61,946 nt of DNA, from assembly GCA_902777275.1 (NCBI GenBank), contig CACYTI010000013.1, positions 1 to 61,946 of the forward strand, given 5' to 3'. Of the stretch, positions 25,220 to 34,607 are shown in pieces. Position 1 is the first letter of the stretch; the number at the start of each line of letters is the position of its first letter. The notes beneath the pieces are model-generated. The model was not told the origin of the DNA. It did not search any database and was given only the letters and a program-made list of their open reading frames with translations. This DNA comes from an uncultured Ruminococcus sp. (GTDB taxonomy: Bacteria > Bacillota > Clostridia > Oscillospirales > Acutalibacteraceae). The position numbers and the translations under genes are program-made.

Positions 25220-26413
25220 TCAAACCAGCTTTGCCAAGTCGGGCAAAATTTCAAGCGTGCGCTTTAAAATACCCTGCATATACGCCAATGCCGTGCCGTA
25301 GTTTGTGAAAGGCACTCCGCTGTCCTCCGCGAACTTGCGGCGGTATTTTACCTCGCGCTCGTTGAGCATACAGCCCCCGCAGTGTATCACCAAATCAAAC
25401 GGCGACAGATCCTCAGGGAAGCCCTTGCCCGAGCAGGTTTCTATTTCTAAACTTTTGCCCGTGTGCTTCCTGAGCATTTTAGGAAGCTTGACTGTTCCGA
25501 TGTCGTCGCACTGGCGGTGGTGTGTGCAGCCCTCGGCAATCAGAACGCGGCTGCCGTCCCTGAGCTTTTCGATTGCCGCCGCGCCGAGCACAGCGGATTT
25601 TAAAAAGCCCTTGTAGCGCGCCATAAGAATCGAAAACGAGGTGAGCGGAACGGTTTCGGGGACGATATCCTTAACCATTCCGAACGCCTGACTGTCCGTT
25701 ATCACGAGCTTAGGCGGAGCGCCTATTTTTTCGAGCGTCAGCGCAAGCTCGGCGTCGCGACATACGACGGGCACGGCTCCATGGTCGAGCAAATCGCGTA
25801 TCGTCTGCTGCTGCGGGAGGATAAGCCTGCCTTTTGGCGCGGCTTTGTCTATTGGCACAACTAACACTACGATATCTCCACGTTCAACGAGGTCGCCGCA
25901 AAGGTGCTTTTCCTCTGTGTCGCTTTTCGACATTCTCGCCACGGTTTCCTTTAGCAGCTCAATATTTGTTTTATTCAGAGCGCTGACGGCTATCCCGTCG
26001 TCAAAGACTGCTTCTCCCGTCAGATCGCATTTGTTGTAAGCGATTATAAATGGGATATTTTTTTGCCTGAAAATTTCAAGCAGCTCCGAATCGGCGGCGG
26101 TTTTGCCCGCCGTGCCGTCCACCACGAGCACAGCGATGTCAACGCGGTTCAGCACCTGCTTTGTGCGGCGCACGCGCTCCTCGCCCAAGGCTCCCTCGTC
26201 GTCAAAGCCCGGGGTGTCTATTATCATTACGGGACCGAGAGGCAGCAGCTCCATAGCCTTGCTTACGGGGTCGGTCGTCGTTCCCTTTACGTCGGACACC
26301 ACCGAAAGCGGCTGATTTGTAAAGGCGTTTACAACGCTCGATTTGCCCGCATTGCGCCTGCCGAAAAATCCGATGTGAGTCCTTTCTCCTGACGGAACAG
26401 CGTTCAATGACAT
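25220..26413 (-). CDS. hydF: [FeFe] hydrogenase H-cluster maturation GTPase HydF
   Basis: 397 residues: GTPase domain with G1 GRRNAGKSS (residues ~17-25), G2 GTTTDP, G3 DTPGFDD, G4 NKCD, then a dimerisation domain and a C-terminal Fe-S domain with CTHHRQC (~300) and HCGGC (~352), the conserved CxHx(n)HCxxC ligands. HydF is the scaffold on which HydE/HydG products are assembled before transfer to the hydrogenase. hydE, hydG and hydA are not in the window. It implies H2 metabolism; with Rnf, it places reduced ferredoxin at the centre of redox balance. Confidence 0.93.
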   Translation of the reverse strand: MSLNAVPSGERTHIGFFGRRNAGKSSVVNAFTNQPLSVVSDVKGTTTDPVSKAMELLPLGPVMIIDTPGFDDEGALGEERVRRTKQVLNRVDIAVLVVDGTAGKTAADSELLEIFRQKNIPFIIAYNKCDLTGEAVFDDGIAVSALNKTNIELLKETVARMSKSDTEEKHLCGDLVERGDIVVLVVPIDKAAPKGRLILPQQQTIRDLLDHGAVPVVCRDAELALTLEKIGAPPKLVITDSQAFGMVKDIVPETVPLTSFSILMARYKGFLKSAVLGAAAIEKLRDGSRVLIAEGCTHHRQCDDIGTVKLPKMLRKHTGKSLEIETCSGKGFPEDLSPFDLVIHCGGCMLNEREVKYRRKFAEDSGVPFTNYGTALAYMQGILKRTLEILPDLAKLV

Positions 26414-26459
26414 ATTATCAGTCCTTTTTTATGAGAAAATTTATCCCGCAGTCGGCGCC

Positions 26460-26777
26460 TTAACCTGCTGCGAATTTTACCGCGGTGCCTGACGCCATGA
26501 GTTCTGCCGTGCCTTCCATTATAGACGCGCTGGAAAATCTCACGCATACAACCGCGTCGGCGCCCATCGACTGAGCCTGAGCTACCATACGGCTCACGGC
26601 AACCTCACGCGCCTCGGCGAGCATTTTTGTGTAGGAGACAACCTCGCCGCCGACAAGATTGCGGAAGCCCGCTCCTATATCTTTAAATGCGTTTTTGGAT
26701 TGAACAGTGTTGCCCGTCACCATGCCGAGCGGGATAAGCGTTTTGCCTGCAATGTTATCTGTGGTTACAACGATCAT
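26460..26777 (-). CDS. YbjQ/UPF0145 family protein
   Basis: 105 residues of the YbjQ family: VTTDNIAGKTLIPLGMVTG at the start, a centre with GAGFRNLVGGEVVSYTKML, and AQSMGADAVVCVRFSSASI. These proteins form pentamers in crystal structures and are described as putative heavy-metal-binding, but no function is settled. AGGAGG precedes the ATG. It lies 46 bp upstream of hydF on the same strand, so the two may be cotranscribed. Confidence 0.85.
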   Translation of the reverse strand: MIVVTTDNIAGKTLIPLGMVTGNTVQSKNAFKDIGAGFRNLVGGEVVSYTKMLAEAREVAVSRMVAQAQSMGADAVVCVRFSSASIMEGTAELMASGTAVKFAAG

Positions 26778-26935
26778 GATTATCCTCCTTGGTTTGTTGA
26801 ATCATTTTTGCTAAGCCTGCCGGACAAAAAATGATTCCGTTTGGCTTTTGCAGATCAATTATATCATACGCGGCAATAAAAAACAATATATTGCCGAATA
26901 ATCAGGTTGTATTTCGGAAATACGTCAAATAACCG

Positions 26936-27835
26936 TTATTTTTTACCTTTTTGAGGAATAAAGAACTCTATCGCCGAGGGGATATTTTCTATCTCAACGG
27001 TTTTGCCCGGGTCGCGCTTTTCGCCGTCGAGCGACCAGCTTATTTTTTCGTCGCACTCAAACCTCACGTGTTTTGAGTGAAAAAGCGTTATGCCGTCGTA
27101 GTCGAAGCGCTTATTTTTCAAGGCTCTGAAAATGTTTATGAGCCTGCGCGGACTCGCAGGCTTTTCAACGAGAATGACCTCATGAAGTCCGTCCGACAAA
27201 TCGACCTCGCTTCCGCCGTAGTGAAGCAAGCCGCCGATACATGTGGAATTGCTGACCGCGCCGAAAACATAATCGCCCTCGCACACCTTTTTCCCGTCGT
27301 CAAATACCTTCATGTGATACGACCTTGTAAATGGCAGTTCGCGCGTCCCTTCAAGGATATACGCCGCTCTGCCTATCCGCTTTTTCAGCCACGCGGGAGT
27401 CAGATAGGAGCTTTCGGACAAAAAGCCGAAGGACGCAACATAAACAAAACAGCGCCCGTTCATTTTTCCGATATCAAGCTTTTGCTTTTTGCCGTTGAAT
27501 ATATCGTTTAAGGCGCGGCTAACATCTGTAGACAGCCCGAGAGATTTTGCGAAATCGTTTGTTGTGCCCGCAGGCAGATATGCAACCGGCGGACAGCTTT
27601 TCAAGCCGTTAAGCCCGTTTATCGTTTCGTTAAGCGTTCCGTCGCCGCCGAGACAAATAACCAAAGCATAACCTCCGGCGCGGCGGCGCGCTATGTTTTC
27701 CGCGTCGTTTGCGCAGTGAGTATATGCCGTGTCGCACCCGTACCCGCGGAGCCGCAAAGCCCTGCGGATAACCTCAACAGCGGATTTGTTATTTGCCTTG
27801 CCCGCGGCGGGGTTGGCAATGACTAATGCGTTCAT
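26936..27835 (-). CDS. Diacylglycerol kinase family lipid kinase (YegS/DgkB-like)
   Basis: 299 residues. The catalytic domain contains VIANPAAGK, the glycine-rich CLGGDGTLNETINGL and PAGTTNDFAKSLGL; the C-terminal beta domain ends near SWSLDGEKRDPG. Members phosphorylate diacylglycerol or related lipids with ATP, in phospholipid and lipoteichoic acid turnover. Start 27835 is set by CGGAGGATAAT directly before; the frame up to 27934 has no ribosome site. Substrate not decided. Confidence 0.85.
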   Translation of the reverse strand: MNALVIANPAAGKANNKSAVEVIRRALRLRGYGCDTAYTHCANDAENIARRRAGGYALVICLGGDGTLNETINGLNGLKSCPPVAYLPAGTTNDFAKSLGLSTDVSRALNDIFNGKKQKLDIGKMNGRCFVYVASFGFLSESSYLTPAWLKKRIGRAAYILEGTRELPFTRSYHMKVFDDGKKVCEGDYVFGAVSNSTCIGGLLHYGGSEVDLSDGLHEVILVEKPASPRRLINIFRALKNKRFDYDGITLFHSKHVRFECDEKISWSLDGEKRDPGKTVEIENIPSAIEFFIPQKGKK

Positions 27836-27997
27836 ATTATCCTCCGAATAAGCGCGACCGGGCGCTTTTGCCTGCCTTTGATAACAAAAATTCAACCTGA
27901 ATGGTACCCGGATCATGCAAGCCAAAACGTACACCGGCGCGCCGCAGTTATGCCGGTCGTGCGCCGATGTGCCGTTTGGTTATAACAGTGAGCTGCT

Positions 27998-29116
27998 TTA
28001 TTGCTCTTCGCCGTCGGCAGGCTCCTCCAAATCGGGCAGATCCTCGCCGTCGCCCTCGATATATTCGCAGTCCTCATCAAGCGAGCCGAAAACCTCCTCT
28101 GCGATGATTTCAAGAACCTCTCTCGCCTCGGGGATCGGCAGACCCATGAAGAAGTGTACCTGATTTACAAACAGATAAACATTTATGTCGAGATCCTCAT
28201 TCTCGGCAATAGTTTCGAGCTTCGCTGCGTCAGCGCTGAGAATATCGTGAGTGCCGCTGAATACGCTTATGGGCGGCAGCCCCTTTAAATCTCCGTAAAT
28301 GGGGCTAACCGCAGGGCTTGTCAAATCAATTCCGCCCGCATACTCCCTGCCCTGATAAGCTAAGGTTTCTATTTTAAGCAGCGGATCGGATTTTTGAAGC
28401 TCTTCCATTCCGGGGTTGGTGTTTGTTATGTCGAGCCACGGAGAGAGCAGTATCGCCCGTTTCGGCATAGGAAGCGCCTGATATTTTATCCTCTGCAAAA
28501 GCGAAAGCGCAATTCCGCCGCCCGCTGCGTCGCCCGCGAAAATAATATCCTGCGGATCAACCTCTTTTACGTTTATCATATACAGATAACGGTCAATGAG
28601 CATTGTATGTACGTCGGCGACATGGTGAGCGGGAGCCTTCGGATAAACGGGAAGAATCAGCTTTGCGCCTAAAATGTCGGCAAGCCTTTTGCAGAATTTG
28701 AACTGGAGCCGTGACGGGTCAGCCCAAAAGTTGTGGCCGTGAATATAGAAGATAACAAAGTCGGAGTACTCCTCTTCGGGATACAGCACAAAGGTGTCGT
28801 CAAAGTCGTCGTACTCGGCAAAGCCGAGCTTCCTTGAAAAATCGGGAAGGGTATACGGAAGGCTGCTCTGCTCCAAGGCTTCCTCATAGCTCACTTGTTC
28901 CGCGCAGCGGCAGGGGAGCCTTCTCATGGCGTCCTCAACAACAAGGCTTTTTATGCTGCGCTCCTGCTTTTTAGCCTGAACCGCCTTGACCGCTACCGCG
29001 CCCGCGACAGCCGCCGTCGCCGCGGCGGTTATGCCGAGAGCTATTTTGGTTGATTTTTTCATATGCAATACTTTATTCGCATTTGCCGAAGCAAAGCTGC
29101 TTATAGCTTTTTTCAT
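27998..29116 (-). CDS. Alpha/beta hydrolase-fold protein lacking the catalytic serine
   Basis: 372 residues. An N-terminal hydrophobic helix (KIALGITAAATAAVAGAVAV) suggests membrane anchoring. The fold resembles the hormone-sensitive lipase family: YIHGHNFWADPS at the oxyanion region (HGG becomes HGH), the nucleophile elbow, FSGTHDIL (acid) and NQVHFFMGL (His). The elbow, normally GDSAGG, reads GDAAGG (codon GCA near 28529-28534), so the nucleophile is Ala. The acidic C-terminus (DLEEPADGEEQ) is unusual. Length and Asp/His residues are kept, so this is probably a stable pseudoenzyme or one with an altered mechanism. AGGAGG supports start 29116. Confidence 0.7.
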   Translation of the reverse strand: MKKAISSFASANANKVLHMKKSTKIALGITAAATAAVAGAVAVKAVQAKKQERSIKSLVVEDAMRRLPCRCAEQVSYEEALEQSSLPYTLPDFSRKLGFAEYDDFDDTFVLYPEEEYSDFVIFYIHGHNFWADPSRLQFKFCKRLADILGAKLILPVYPKAPAHHVADVHTMLIDRYLYMINVKEVDPQDIIFAGDAAGGGIALSLLQRIKYQALPMPKRAILLSPWLDITNTNPGMEELQKSDPLLKIETLAYQGREYAGGIDLTSPAVSPIYGDLKGLPPISVFSGTHDILSADAAKLETIAENEDLDINVYLFVNQVHFFMGLPIPEAREVLEIIAEEVFGSLDEDCEYIEGDGEDLPDLEEPADGEEQ

Positions 29117-29247
29117 GGGAAAAACCTCCTCGGAGAATCCTTTTTCTTTTAATTATACCACAAAATTTCACAGAATCAAAGTGTTTTTTAAGATGTTTCA
29201 CAAAACAGGCAGTCAAATTTAACAATCTGTCTATATAAAAGGTTCCC

Positions 29248-29808
29248 TTAAACCATAAGCGAGCCTATTGCCGTAAGCGCCGAGCGCGCGCAGAGCACCT
29301 TTCCCCGTTCGCGCACACAGGCGCACAGCAGAGCGCCGCCGCGCTTTTCTCCGAACTCGGAGAGAATGCCGGCAAGCGCTTTAGGCAAAGCGGGATATTC
29401 AAAAATAAGATAATATTTTCCGTTCCATTCGCAGGCGGAGTTTTTGACGCAGTTGAACCCGCGTCTGAATGCCGCCTCCGCCGCGTCAAGCAGAGCTCCG
29501 CTTTCGTCAAATTCGTAGCATAACGCTCCGCCGCGCTTTAAGCGGTACCTGCGCGGCTTGTTTTTGACGGTAACTAACAGGTAACAGCCGTCGCCGAGCA
29601 TTATAGCCTCCACGTTGAGGCGCTTTCCGCGCGTGTCAATTCCCGAGCGCAGGCAGGCAAGCCGCGTGAGACGCAGCAGAATTTTGCGCGAGTGCGCATC
29701 GGACATACTCATCACGCCGAAATCAAGCGCGAAATCCCGCATATCGCTGCCGCCCAAAACCACCAACACACGTTTCTCGTCAAGCCTGTTGATTTTCAAA
29801 CCGCACAC
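29248..29808 (-). CDS. MecA-like adaptor protein
   Basis: 186 residues. KINRLDEKRVLVVLGGSDMRDF and the following helix with 'D-x-x-S-R-K-I-L-L-R-L' resemble the N-terminus of MecA, and LNVEAIMLGDGCYLLVTV the strand after it; the second half repeats the beta-alpha pattern (YYLIFEYPAL). MecA delivers substrates to ClpCP. Similarity is recognised by pattern only, since the family diverges strongly. No strong neighbour link; 131 bp lie between it and the hydrolase gene downstream. A hypothetical protein of another fold cannot be excluded. Confidence 0.5.
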   Translation of the reverse strand: MCGLKINRLDEKRVLVVLGGSDMRDFALDFGVMSMSDAHSRKILLRLTRLACLRSGIDTRGKRLNVEAIMLGDGCYLLVTVKNKPRRYRLKRGGALCYEFDESGALLDAAEAAFRRGFNCVKNSACEWNGKYYLIFEYPALPKALAGILSEFGEKRGGALLCACVRERGKVLCARSALTAIGSLMV

Positions 29809-29883
29809 CTCTCTTACAGCTCATATACTTTCATAATATGCGAGGAAAAAGAAAAATGCAAGCGATTTTTATTGGAAATGATA

Positions 29884-29912
29884 TTGCCAAAATTTAACGA
29901 AGATGTTATACT
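29884..29912 (+). promoter_or_regulatory. Sigma-A-type promoter of the GH13 gene
   Basis: TTGCCA (29884-29889) and TATACT (29907-29912) are separated by 17 bp, 72 bp before the ATG at 29985. No obvious catabolite-response element was seen in the leader. Confidence 0.6.
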
Positions 29913-29984
29913 TATTTTGTACTATATTCAGGAAAAGCTCTGAATATCCGATGATCAAAATATTAACAAAAGGGGTGCATTTTT

Positions 29985-31514
29985 ATGCCAAAGTGGCTCA
30001 ACGACGCGGTGTTCTATGAAATATATCCGCAAAGCTTTTATGATTCCAACGGCGACGGAATCGGTGATATCAACGGTATCATTCAAAAGCTCGATTATGT
30101 AAAGGGACTCGGCTGCAACGCGATATGGCTGAATCCCGTGTACGATTCTCCTTTTATGGACGCGGGCTATGACGTGCGCGACTACTACACCGTGGCGCCG
30201 CGCTACGGCACAAACGACGATTTGGTGCGTCTTTTTGAGGCTGCTCACCGCAAGAATATGAAAATCCTGCTTGACCTTGTGCCGGGTCACACCTCCGACA
30301 CGCATCCGTGGTTTTTAGCAGCTAAGCGCGCCCGTGAAAGCGACCTTTCCAACCGCTATATTTTCACCAAAAGCGTTTGGGACGCTCCGCCCGAGTACCG
30401 CATGATGTGCGGCATCTGCGAGAGGAACGGCAACTACATGGTGAATTATTTCAGCTCGCAGCCCGCGCTCAACTACGGCTTTTATGAGATAACCCATCCC
30501 GAATGGCAGCTTCCGCCCGACCATCCCGACTGTCTGCGCACTGCCGAGGCAATCAAGGCTGTGATGCGCTTCTGGCTCGACAAGGGAGCCGACGGCTTCC
30601 GCGTTGATATGGCGGACTCGCTCGTTAAGAACGACGATGAGAAAATAGCCACGGCGAAAATCTGGCGCGGCGTAAGAGAAATGCTCGACGCGGAATATCC
30701 CGAGGCTGCCATGATTTCCGAATGGTGCAATCCCGACCGCGCCATTACAAACGGCGGCTTCCACATGGATTTCTACCTCGATCACTACGGAAACGGCTAC
30801 AGCAGGCTGTTCAGATTCGGCGAGTGGGGCGATTTGGCGGTGTTCAACAAGAACGGCTTGGGCGATTTAAAGGGCTTTGCCGAGGAATATCTGCCCGCCT
30901 ATAACCGCACAAAGGACTTGGGCTACATCAGCTTTATGACAAACAACCACGATATGCCGAGAGTCACGGCGTTTTTGGACAAGCAGGCTATCAAGCTTGT
31001 AAACGCGTTTATCTTTACAATGCCGGGCGTTCCGTTCCTTTATTACGGCGACGAGATCGGTATGCGCTATCAGGCTGATTTGATAAGCAAAGAGGGCGGC
31101 TTCTCGCGAACGGGTTCGCGCACGCCCATGCAGTGGTGCGAGGGCAAGAACCTCGGCTTCTCCGAAAGCGATCACCCCTATCTGCCCGTTGACCTGAGCG
31201 ACGACGCTCCAACTGTCGATAACCAGAAGGACGACCCCGACAGCATTTACCGCGTTGTGACCGACCTTATCGCGCTGCGCCATAAATACGACGACCTGCA
31301 CGGCAACGGCGAGCTTGAGTTTATTTATGAGGACGACAAAATACCGTTTGCTTACCGCAGAGGTAATCTGATGATGTTCTTCAATCCTCTCGGAAAAGAG
31401 GCAGAGATAAAAACCGATTGCGAGGGCGACGTTGTTTATAAAATCGGCGAGGCGGTCGTAGCGGACGGCAAGGTCAAGATGCAGCCGCAGAGCTTTTTGA
31501 TGATTACAATATAA
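29985..31514 (+). CDS. GH13 alpha-glucosidase/alpha-amylase, cytoplasmic
   Basis: 509 residues without signal peptide. The GH13 barrel shows YEIYPQSFYDSNGDGIGDING, region I DLVPGHTS (usually D-x-x-x-N-H; here Gly replaces Asn), region II GFRVDMAD (nucleophile Asp, ~206), region III MISEWCNP (acid Glu, ~245), region IV TNNHDMPR (~317), and a C-terminal beta domain. The general form is that of oligo-1,6-glucosidase/maltodextrin glucosidase. It would act on imported maltodextrins in the cytoplasm; specificity is inferred. AGGGGTG precedes the ATG, and a strong terminator follows, so it is monocistronic. Confidence 0.85.
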   Translation: MPKWLNDAVFYEIYPQSFYDSNGDGIGDINGIIQKLDYVKGLGCNAIWLNPVYDSPFMDAGYDVRDYYTVAPRYGTNDDLVRLFEAAHRKNMKILLDLVPGHTSDTHPWFLAAKRARESDLSNRYIFTKSVWDAPPEYRMMCGICERNGNYMVNYFSSQPALNYGFYEITHPEWQLPPDHPDCLRTAEAIKAVMRFWLDKGADGFRVDMADSLVKNDDEKIATAKIWRGVREMLDAEYPEAAMISEWCNPDRAITNGGFHMDFYLDHYGNGYSRLFRFGEWGDLAVFNKNGLGDLKGFAEEYLPAYNRTKDLGYISFMTNNHDMPRVTAFLDKQAIKLVNAFIFTMPGVPFLYYGDEIGMRYQADLISKEGGFSRTGSRTPMQWCEGKNLGFSESDHPYLPVDLSDDAPTVDNQKDDPDSIYRVVTDLIALRHKYDDLHGNGELEFIYEDDKIPFAYRRGNLMMFFNPLGKEAEIKTDCEGDVVYKIGEAVVADGKVKMQPQSFLMITI

Positions 31515-31536
31515 GTAACCGGATTATTATCTAACG

Positions 31537-31570
31537 ACAGGCGGGCTGATCAAAAACTCAGCCCGCCTGT
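31537..31570 (+). terminator. Rho-independent terminator after the GH13 gene
   Basis: ACAGGCGGGCTGA and TCAGCCCGCCTGT form a perfect 13-bp stem with an eight-base loop, followed by ATCTAAAAATTTTTAT, a weak T tract. It begins 23 bp past the stop codon. Confidence 0.75.
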
Positions 31571-31602
31571 ATCTAAAAATTTTTATATATGGAGGAATTC
31601 CA

Positions 31603-32634
31603 ATGAAAAAATCAGTATTTATGGCATTTATCGCTTCTGTTTGTCTGATAACCTCCGCTTGCTCGGGGCAGGGCACAGGCGTTTCCGTGACTTCCGGCGA
31701 GGCAACAACGGTTGAAACAACCGAGGCTGTCAAGAACACCGAAAAACCGACCGAAATTGAAACCGAGCCGGAAACAAAAGAATATACTGCCGTAGAACTC
31801 GCAAGCAAAAATTTGGACGAGATAAAAACCATTATGGGAGATAATTATAAATCTGAACACGTCCAGCTAAGCAATGCTTTCAGCAGCAGCGGCACGCCAT
31901 ATATCTATAATTATGATGTGTTACCGGGGTTTGCGTTTGCGACAGATGAAGAAGATTATTACGGAATCTCAATAATGGATGGAGCTAAACTGAATGACCA
32001 AATTTCATCCGACATGACATATAATCAAATTGCCGATATAATTGGTGATATGGAAGGCGGGTTAGTCGGTCAGGAAAATAATATTGCTTGTTCAAATGTT
32101 GTAGACGGATATAACGTTACTTTCTGTTTTATTGAAAATGATTATATTCGCAACAATAAAGCAAGCGGCGGAAAGATATCAAGTGATGTGCTCAAAGGCG
32201 GCGATCCCGAATTGCAAAGCATCGGACTCCGCAGAGAACCGACAGTAAAAGCTACAGAACAGCCGATTTATGAAACAACAAAGGCTCCTTCAACTTCTGA
32301 TTATTCTTCTTATTTGGGCGTTTGGTCATATAAAGATACTCATGAAATGAAAACAACATTGAATTTCCAAGAAATAAACGGCATCAATGTGAAATTTGAG
32401 TTATCAAAAGGTAATAATATTAACGTTGCAGACACAATTATTACAGGAGAGATTGTTGATGGCGTGATTGATTTTGAATATATAGATGGATGGGGCAGCA
32501 TTGGGCATGGCACGATCACACTAAACGAAAATTCAGTTCATGTGTTCTGTGTTCAGGATGAAAGTAATACATACAAAAGTCCTGCATATAGAGGTGCCAG
32601 TCTTGCTTGTGATGAAACATTAACGCGACAATAA
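31603..32634 (+). CDS. Secreted lipoprotein, function unknown
   Basis: 343 residues. Signal peptide with lipobox ITSAC (Cys ~22), then a Thr/Glu/Pro-rich linker (VETTEAVKNTEKPTEIETEP) common in surface proteins of this group. Residues ~70-200 form an uncharacterised alpha/beta segment; after a second linker (TTKAPSTSDYSS), a beta-rich C-terminal domain of about 100 residues (LGVWSYKDTHEMKTTLNF) resembles lipocalin-like/YjbF-type barrels only vaguely. GGAGGAATTCC precedes the ATG. No operon partner. Extracellular ligand binding is a guess. Confidence 0.65.
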   Translation: MKKSVFMAFIASVCLITSACSGQGTGVSVTSGEATTVETTEAVKNTEKPTEIETEPETKEYTAVELASKNLDEIKTIMGDNYKSEHVQLSNAFSSSGTPYIYNYDVLPGFAFATDEEDYYGISIMDGAKLNDQISSDMTYNQIADIIGDMEGGLVGQENNIACSNVVDGYNVTFCFIENDYIRNNKASGGKISSDVLKGGDPELQSIGLRREPTVKATEQPIYETTKAPSTSDYSSYLGVWSYKDTHEMKTTLNFQEINGINVKFELSKGNNINVADTIITGEIVDGVIDFEYIDGWGSIGHGTITLNENSVHVFCVQDESNTYKSPAYRGASLACDETLTRQ

Positions 32635-32772
32635 AACAAGCAGGTTGGTTATAAGCGAGATATATAAAAGCAACCTTCAAAAAAACCTCGCGGAATTTGA
32701 GGGCGTTGTGCCGGGCTGACAACCGAAATAGTCTCTGAGATTATTTGTTTTCTTTGTTTATAAAACGATAAA

Positions 32773-32819
32773 AGCCTTCCTTCAACAGCACGGCAGATTG
32801 CCGGTATCGAAGGAAGGCT
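32773..32819. terminator. Bidirectional terminator of the 'ccttccttc' family
   Basis: AGCCTTCCTTC (32773-32783) and GAAGGAAGGCT (32809-32819) form an 11-bp stem between convergent genes. The arms are the same as in the intergenic hairpins at 14830, 18988 and 38003-38052, so the genome appears to reuse one terminator sequence. Confidence 0.7.
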
Positions 32820-32821
32820 GT

Positions 32822-33532
32822 TTATTTGTTGTTTTTTATCAGCTCGTAAAAATCCTCTAAGCTTCCGTTTTTAATGTCAGAAATATCCTTTTTGTTTCGG
32901 TTTATCAGGCAATCGGTCACCAAAAACACATCGAAGCCCTGTTCTGCGGCGCACATATCCTCGTCAACGTCGTTGCCGACCATAATGCTGTTTTCGGGAG
33001 AGATGCCGCATTTCTCGCAAATCTCACGGTAATAGCCCAAATTTGGTTTGCTGAAGGTGCTGTTATCATAAACCGTGATGTGCGAAAAATCACCGGACTC
33101 CAGCCCTGCCCATTTCAGACGCGTACAGGTCGCGGATATCGGAAAAATCGGGTTGGTAGCCAAAATAATGCGGCTGCCGCTGTTCTTCAAAAGCTCAATG
33201 CACTTTGCGGCACAGGGATTGACCCAAGCCGAAGCTTTCGCGGCGGCAAAATCGGTGCGGTAAAAGTCGTCGAAGATCTCCTCGTAAACGAGCATATCTC
33301 TGCCGCAGACCGAACTCATCGCTTCCCAGAAAAGCTCGCGGTTCAAACAGCGCCCGTCGTTTTCAGCCATCGCCCCGGCGCCCGCCCATATTCCGCTTTT
33401 CAGCGTTTTCGGCTCAAGTCCCAAATCTTGAGAAAATCTTTTGCAGAACGCGGTCAGGTAAAGCTCTATAAATTTAGGAAGATCCATGGGCAGCAGAGTG
33501 CCGTCCAAATCAAATAAAAAATTCTTTTTCAT
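32822..33532 (-). CDS. HAD superfamily hydrolase
   Basis: 236 residues with motif I FLFDLDGTLLP (nucleophile Asp and acid Asp, residues ~7-9), motif II ILATNP (~115), a Lys in motif III (STFSKPNLGYY) and motif IV MVGNDVDEDM (~175). A helical C1 cap lies between motifs I and II. It is a phosphatase or phosphonatase-type enzyme; the substrate is not predictable. I start at 33532 because GAGGT is about nine bases upstream; the ORF to 33580 includes the ribosome site. Convergent to the lipoprotein gene. Confidence 0.8.
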   Translation of the reverse strand: MKKNFLFDLDGTLLPMDLPKFIELYLTAFCKRFSQDLGLEPKTLKSGIWAGAGAMAENDGRCLNRELFWEAMSSVCGRDMLVYEEIFDDFYRTDFAAAKASAWVNPCAAKCIELLKNSGSRIILATNPIFPISATCTRLKWAGLESGDFSHITVYDNSTFSKPNLGYYREICEKCGISPENSIMVGNDVDEDMCAAEQGFDVFLVTDCLINRNKKDISDIKNGSLEDFYELIKNNK

Positions 33533-33637
33533 AATATCATACCTCATGGATATTTTATCATATTTTTTCGGTTTTTGCAAACGTAATAAATTGAAAAATC
33601 ACAAACATTGTGTTACAATTAAATCGGAGGGATGAAA

Positions 33638-34585
33638 ATGAAAATTGTACTTACCGATTCTCAGACCGTAACCGACCGCCTTGTGACCGCCGAACCTCTT
33701 CGTGAACTGGGCGAGGTTGAGGAATTCGGGCTTCTTGCCTACGACGAGGTCGCCGAGCGCATTGCCGACGCCGACGTTGTGATATGCAACAAGACCCTGC
33801 TCGATTCTTACACGCTCAGGCTTGCGAAGAACCTGAAATACATCGGGCTTTTCGCTACGGGATACAACAATATAGATATCGAATACTGCCGCAGGCATGG
33901 GATCGCCGTGTGCAACGCCGGCTCATATTCCACCAACGCCGTTGCGCAGCACACCTTCGCGCTTATTTTGGAGGCGTACAACAAAACCGCAAAATACAAC
34001 GATTATGTGAGCGGCGGACTCTGGAAGCGCAGCGCGACCTTTTCGCCGTTTATTTATCCGCTAAACGAGCTTGCGGGCAAAACCTTGGGCATTGTCGGCT
34101 TGGGCGCAATCGGCACCGCCGTAGCTAAAATAGCTAACGCGTTCGAGATGAAGGTCATCGGCTTCAACCGCAGACCTAAAACCGTGGAGGGTGTTGAAAG
34201 CGTCGGCTTCAAGGAGCTTTTGGAGCGCAGCGATATCGTCACCGTTCACTGTCCGCTAAACGCCGATTCCAAAGAGATGTTCAATCGCGCCGCCTTCGCT
34301 AAAATGAAGCCCGACGCTCTGTTTGTGAACACCGCGCGGGGCGGAGTTGTGTCCGAGGACGACCTGTATTTCGCCCTCCAAAACGACCTTATCGGGGCAG
34401 CGGCTCTTGATACCCTTTGCGTGGAGCCGATGGAAGAGGACTGCCTGCTTATGACCGCCAAAAATTGTATTATAACCCCCCACATAGCGTGGGCTCCTGT
34501 GGAAACCCGCAAGCGCCTTATGGGTATAGTGGTAGACAATATCAAGAATTTCCTCGCAGGCAAGCCGACAAATAAGGTGAATTAA
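33638..34585 (+). CDS. D-2-hydroxyacid dehydrogenase
   Basis: 315 residues: substrate domain, then the NAD domain with GIVGLGAIGTAVAKIA (GxGxxG, residues ~145-160) and, on the next strand, FNRRPK, where the basic residues could favour NADP. Catalytic Arg is in NTARGG (~230), Glu in DTLCVEP (~260), His in ITPHIAWAP (~283). The family contains glycerate/hydroxypyruvate and D-lactate dehydrogenases; this one is nearest glycerate dehydrogenase types by eye. ATG 33638 is chosen (GGAGG seven bases upstream) over 33632, which is one base from that site. Confidence 0.85.
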   Translation: MKIVLTDSQTVTDRLVTAEPLRELGEVEEFGLLAYDEVAERIADADVVICNKTLLDSYTLRLAKNLKYIGLFATGYNNIDIEYCRRHGIAVCNAGSYSTNAVAQHTFALILEAYNKTAKYNDYVSGGLWKRSATFSPFIYPLNELAGKTLGIVGLGAIGTAVAKIANAFEMKVIGFNRRPKTVEGVESVGFKELLERSDIVTVHCPLNADSKEMFNRAAFAKMKPDALFVNTARGGVVSEDDLYFALQNDLIGAAALDTLCVEPMEEDCLLMTAKNCIITPHIAWAPVETRKRLMGIVVDNIKNFLAGKPTNKVN

Positions 34586-34607
34586 GAGGAGAAAACCAAA
34601 AAGTGAC

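Noticed and set aside
31603-32634. Anti-phage or toxin role for the lipoprotein
   Set aside because: Only a lipobox and linkers are recognisable; nothing supports a specific function.
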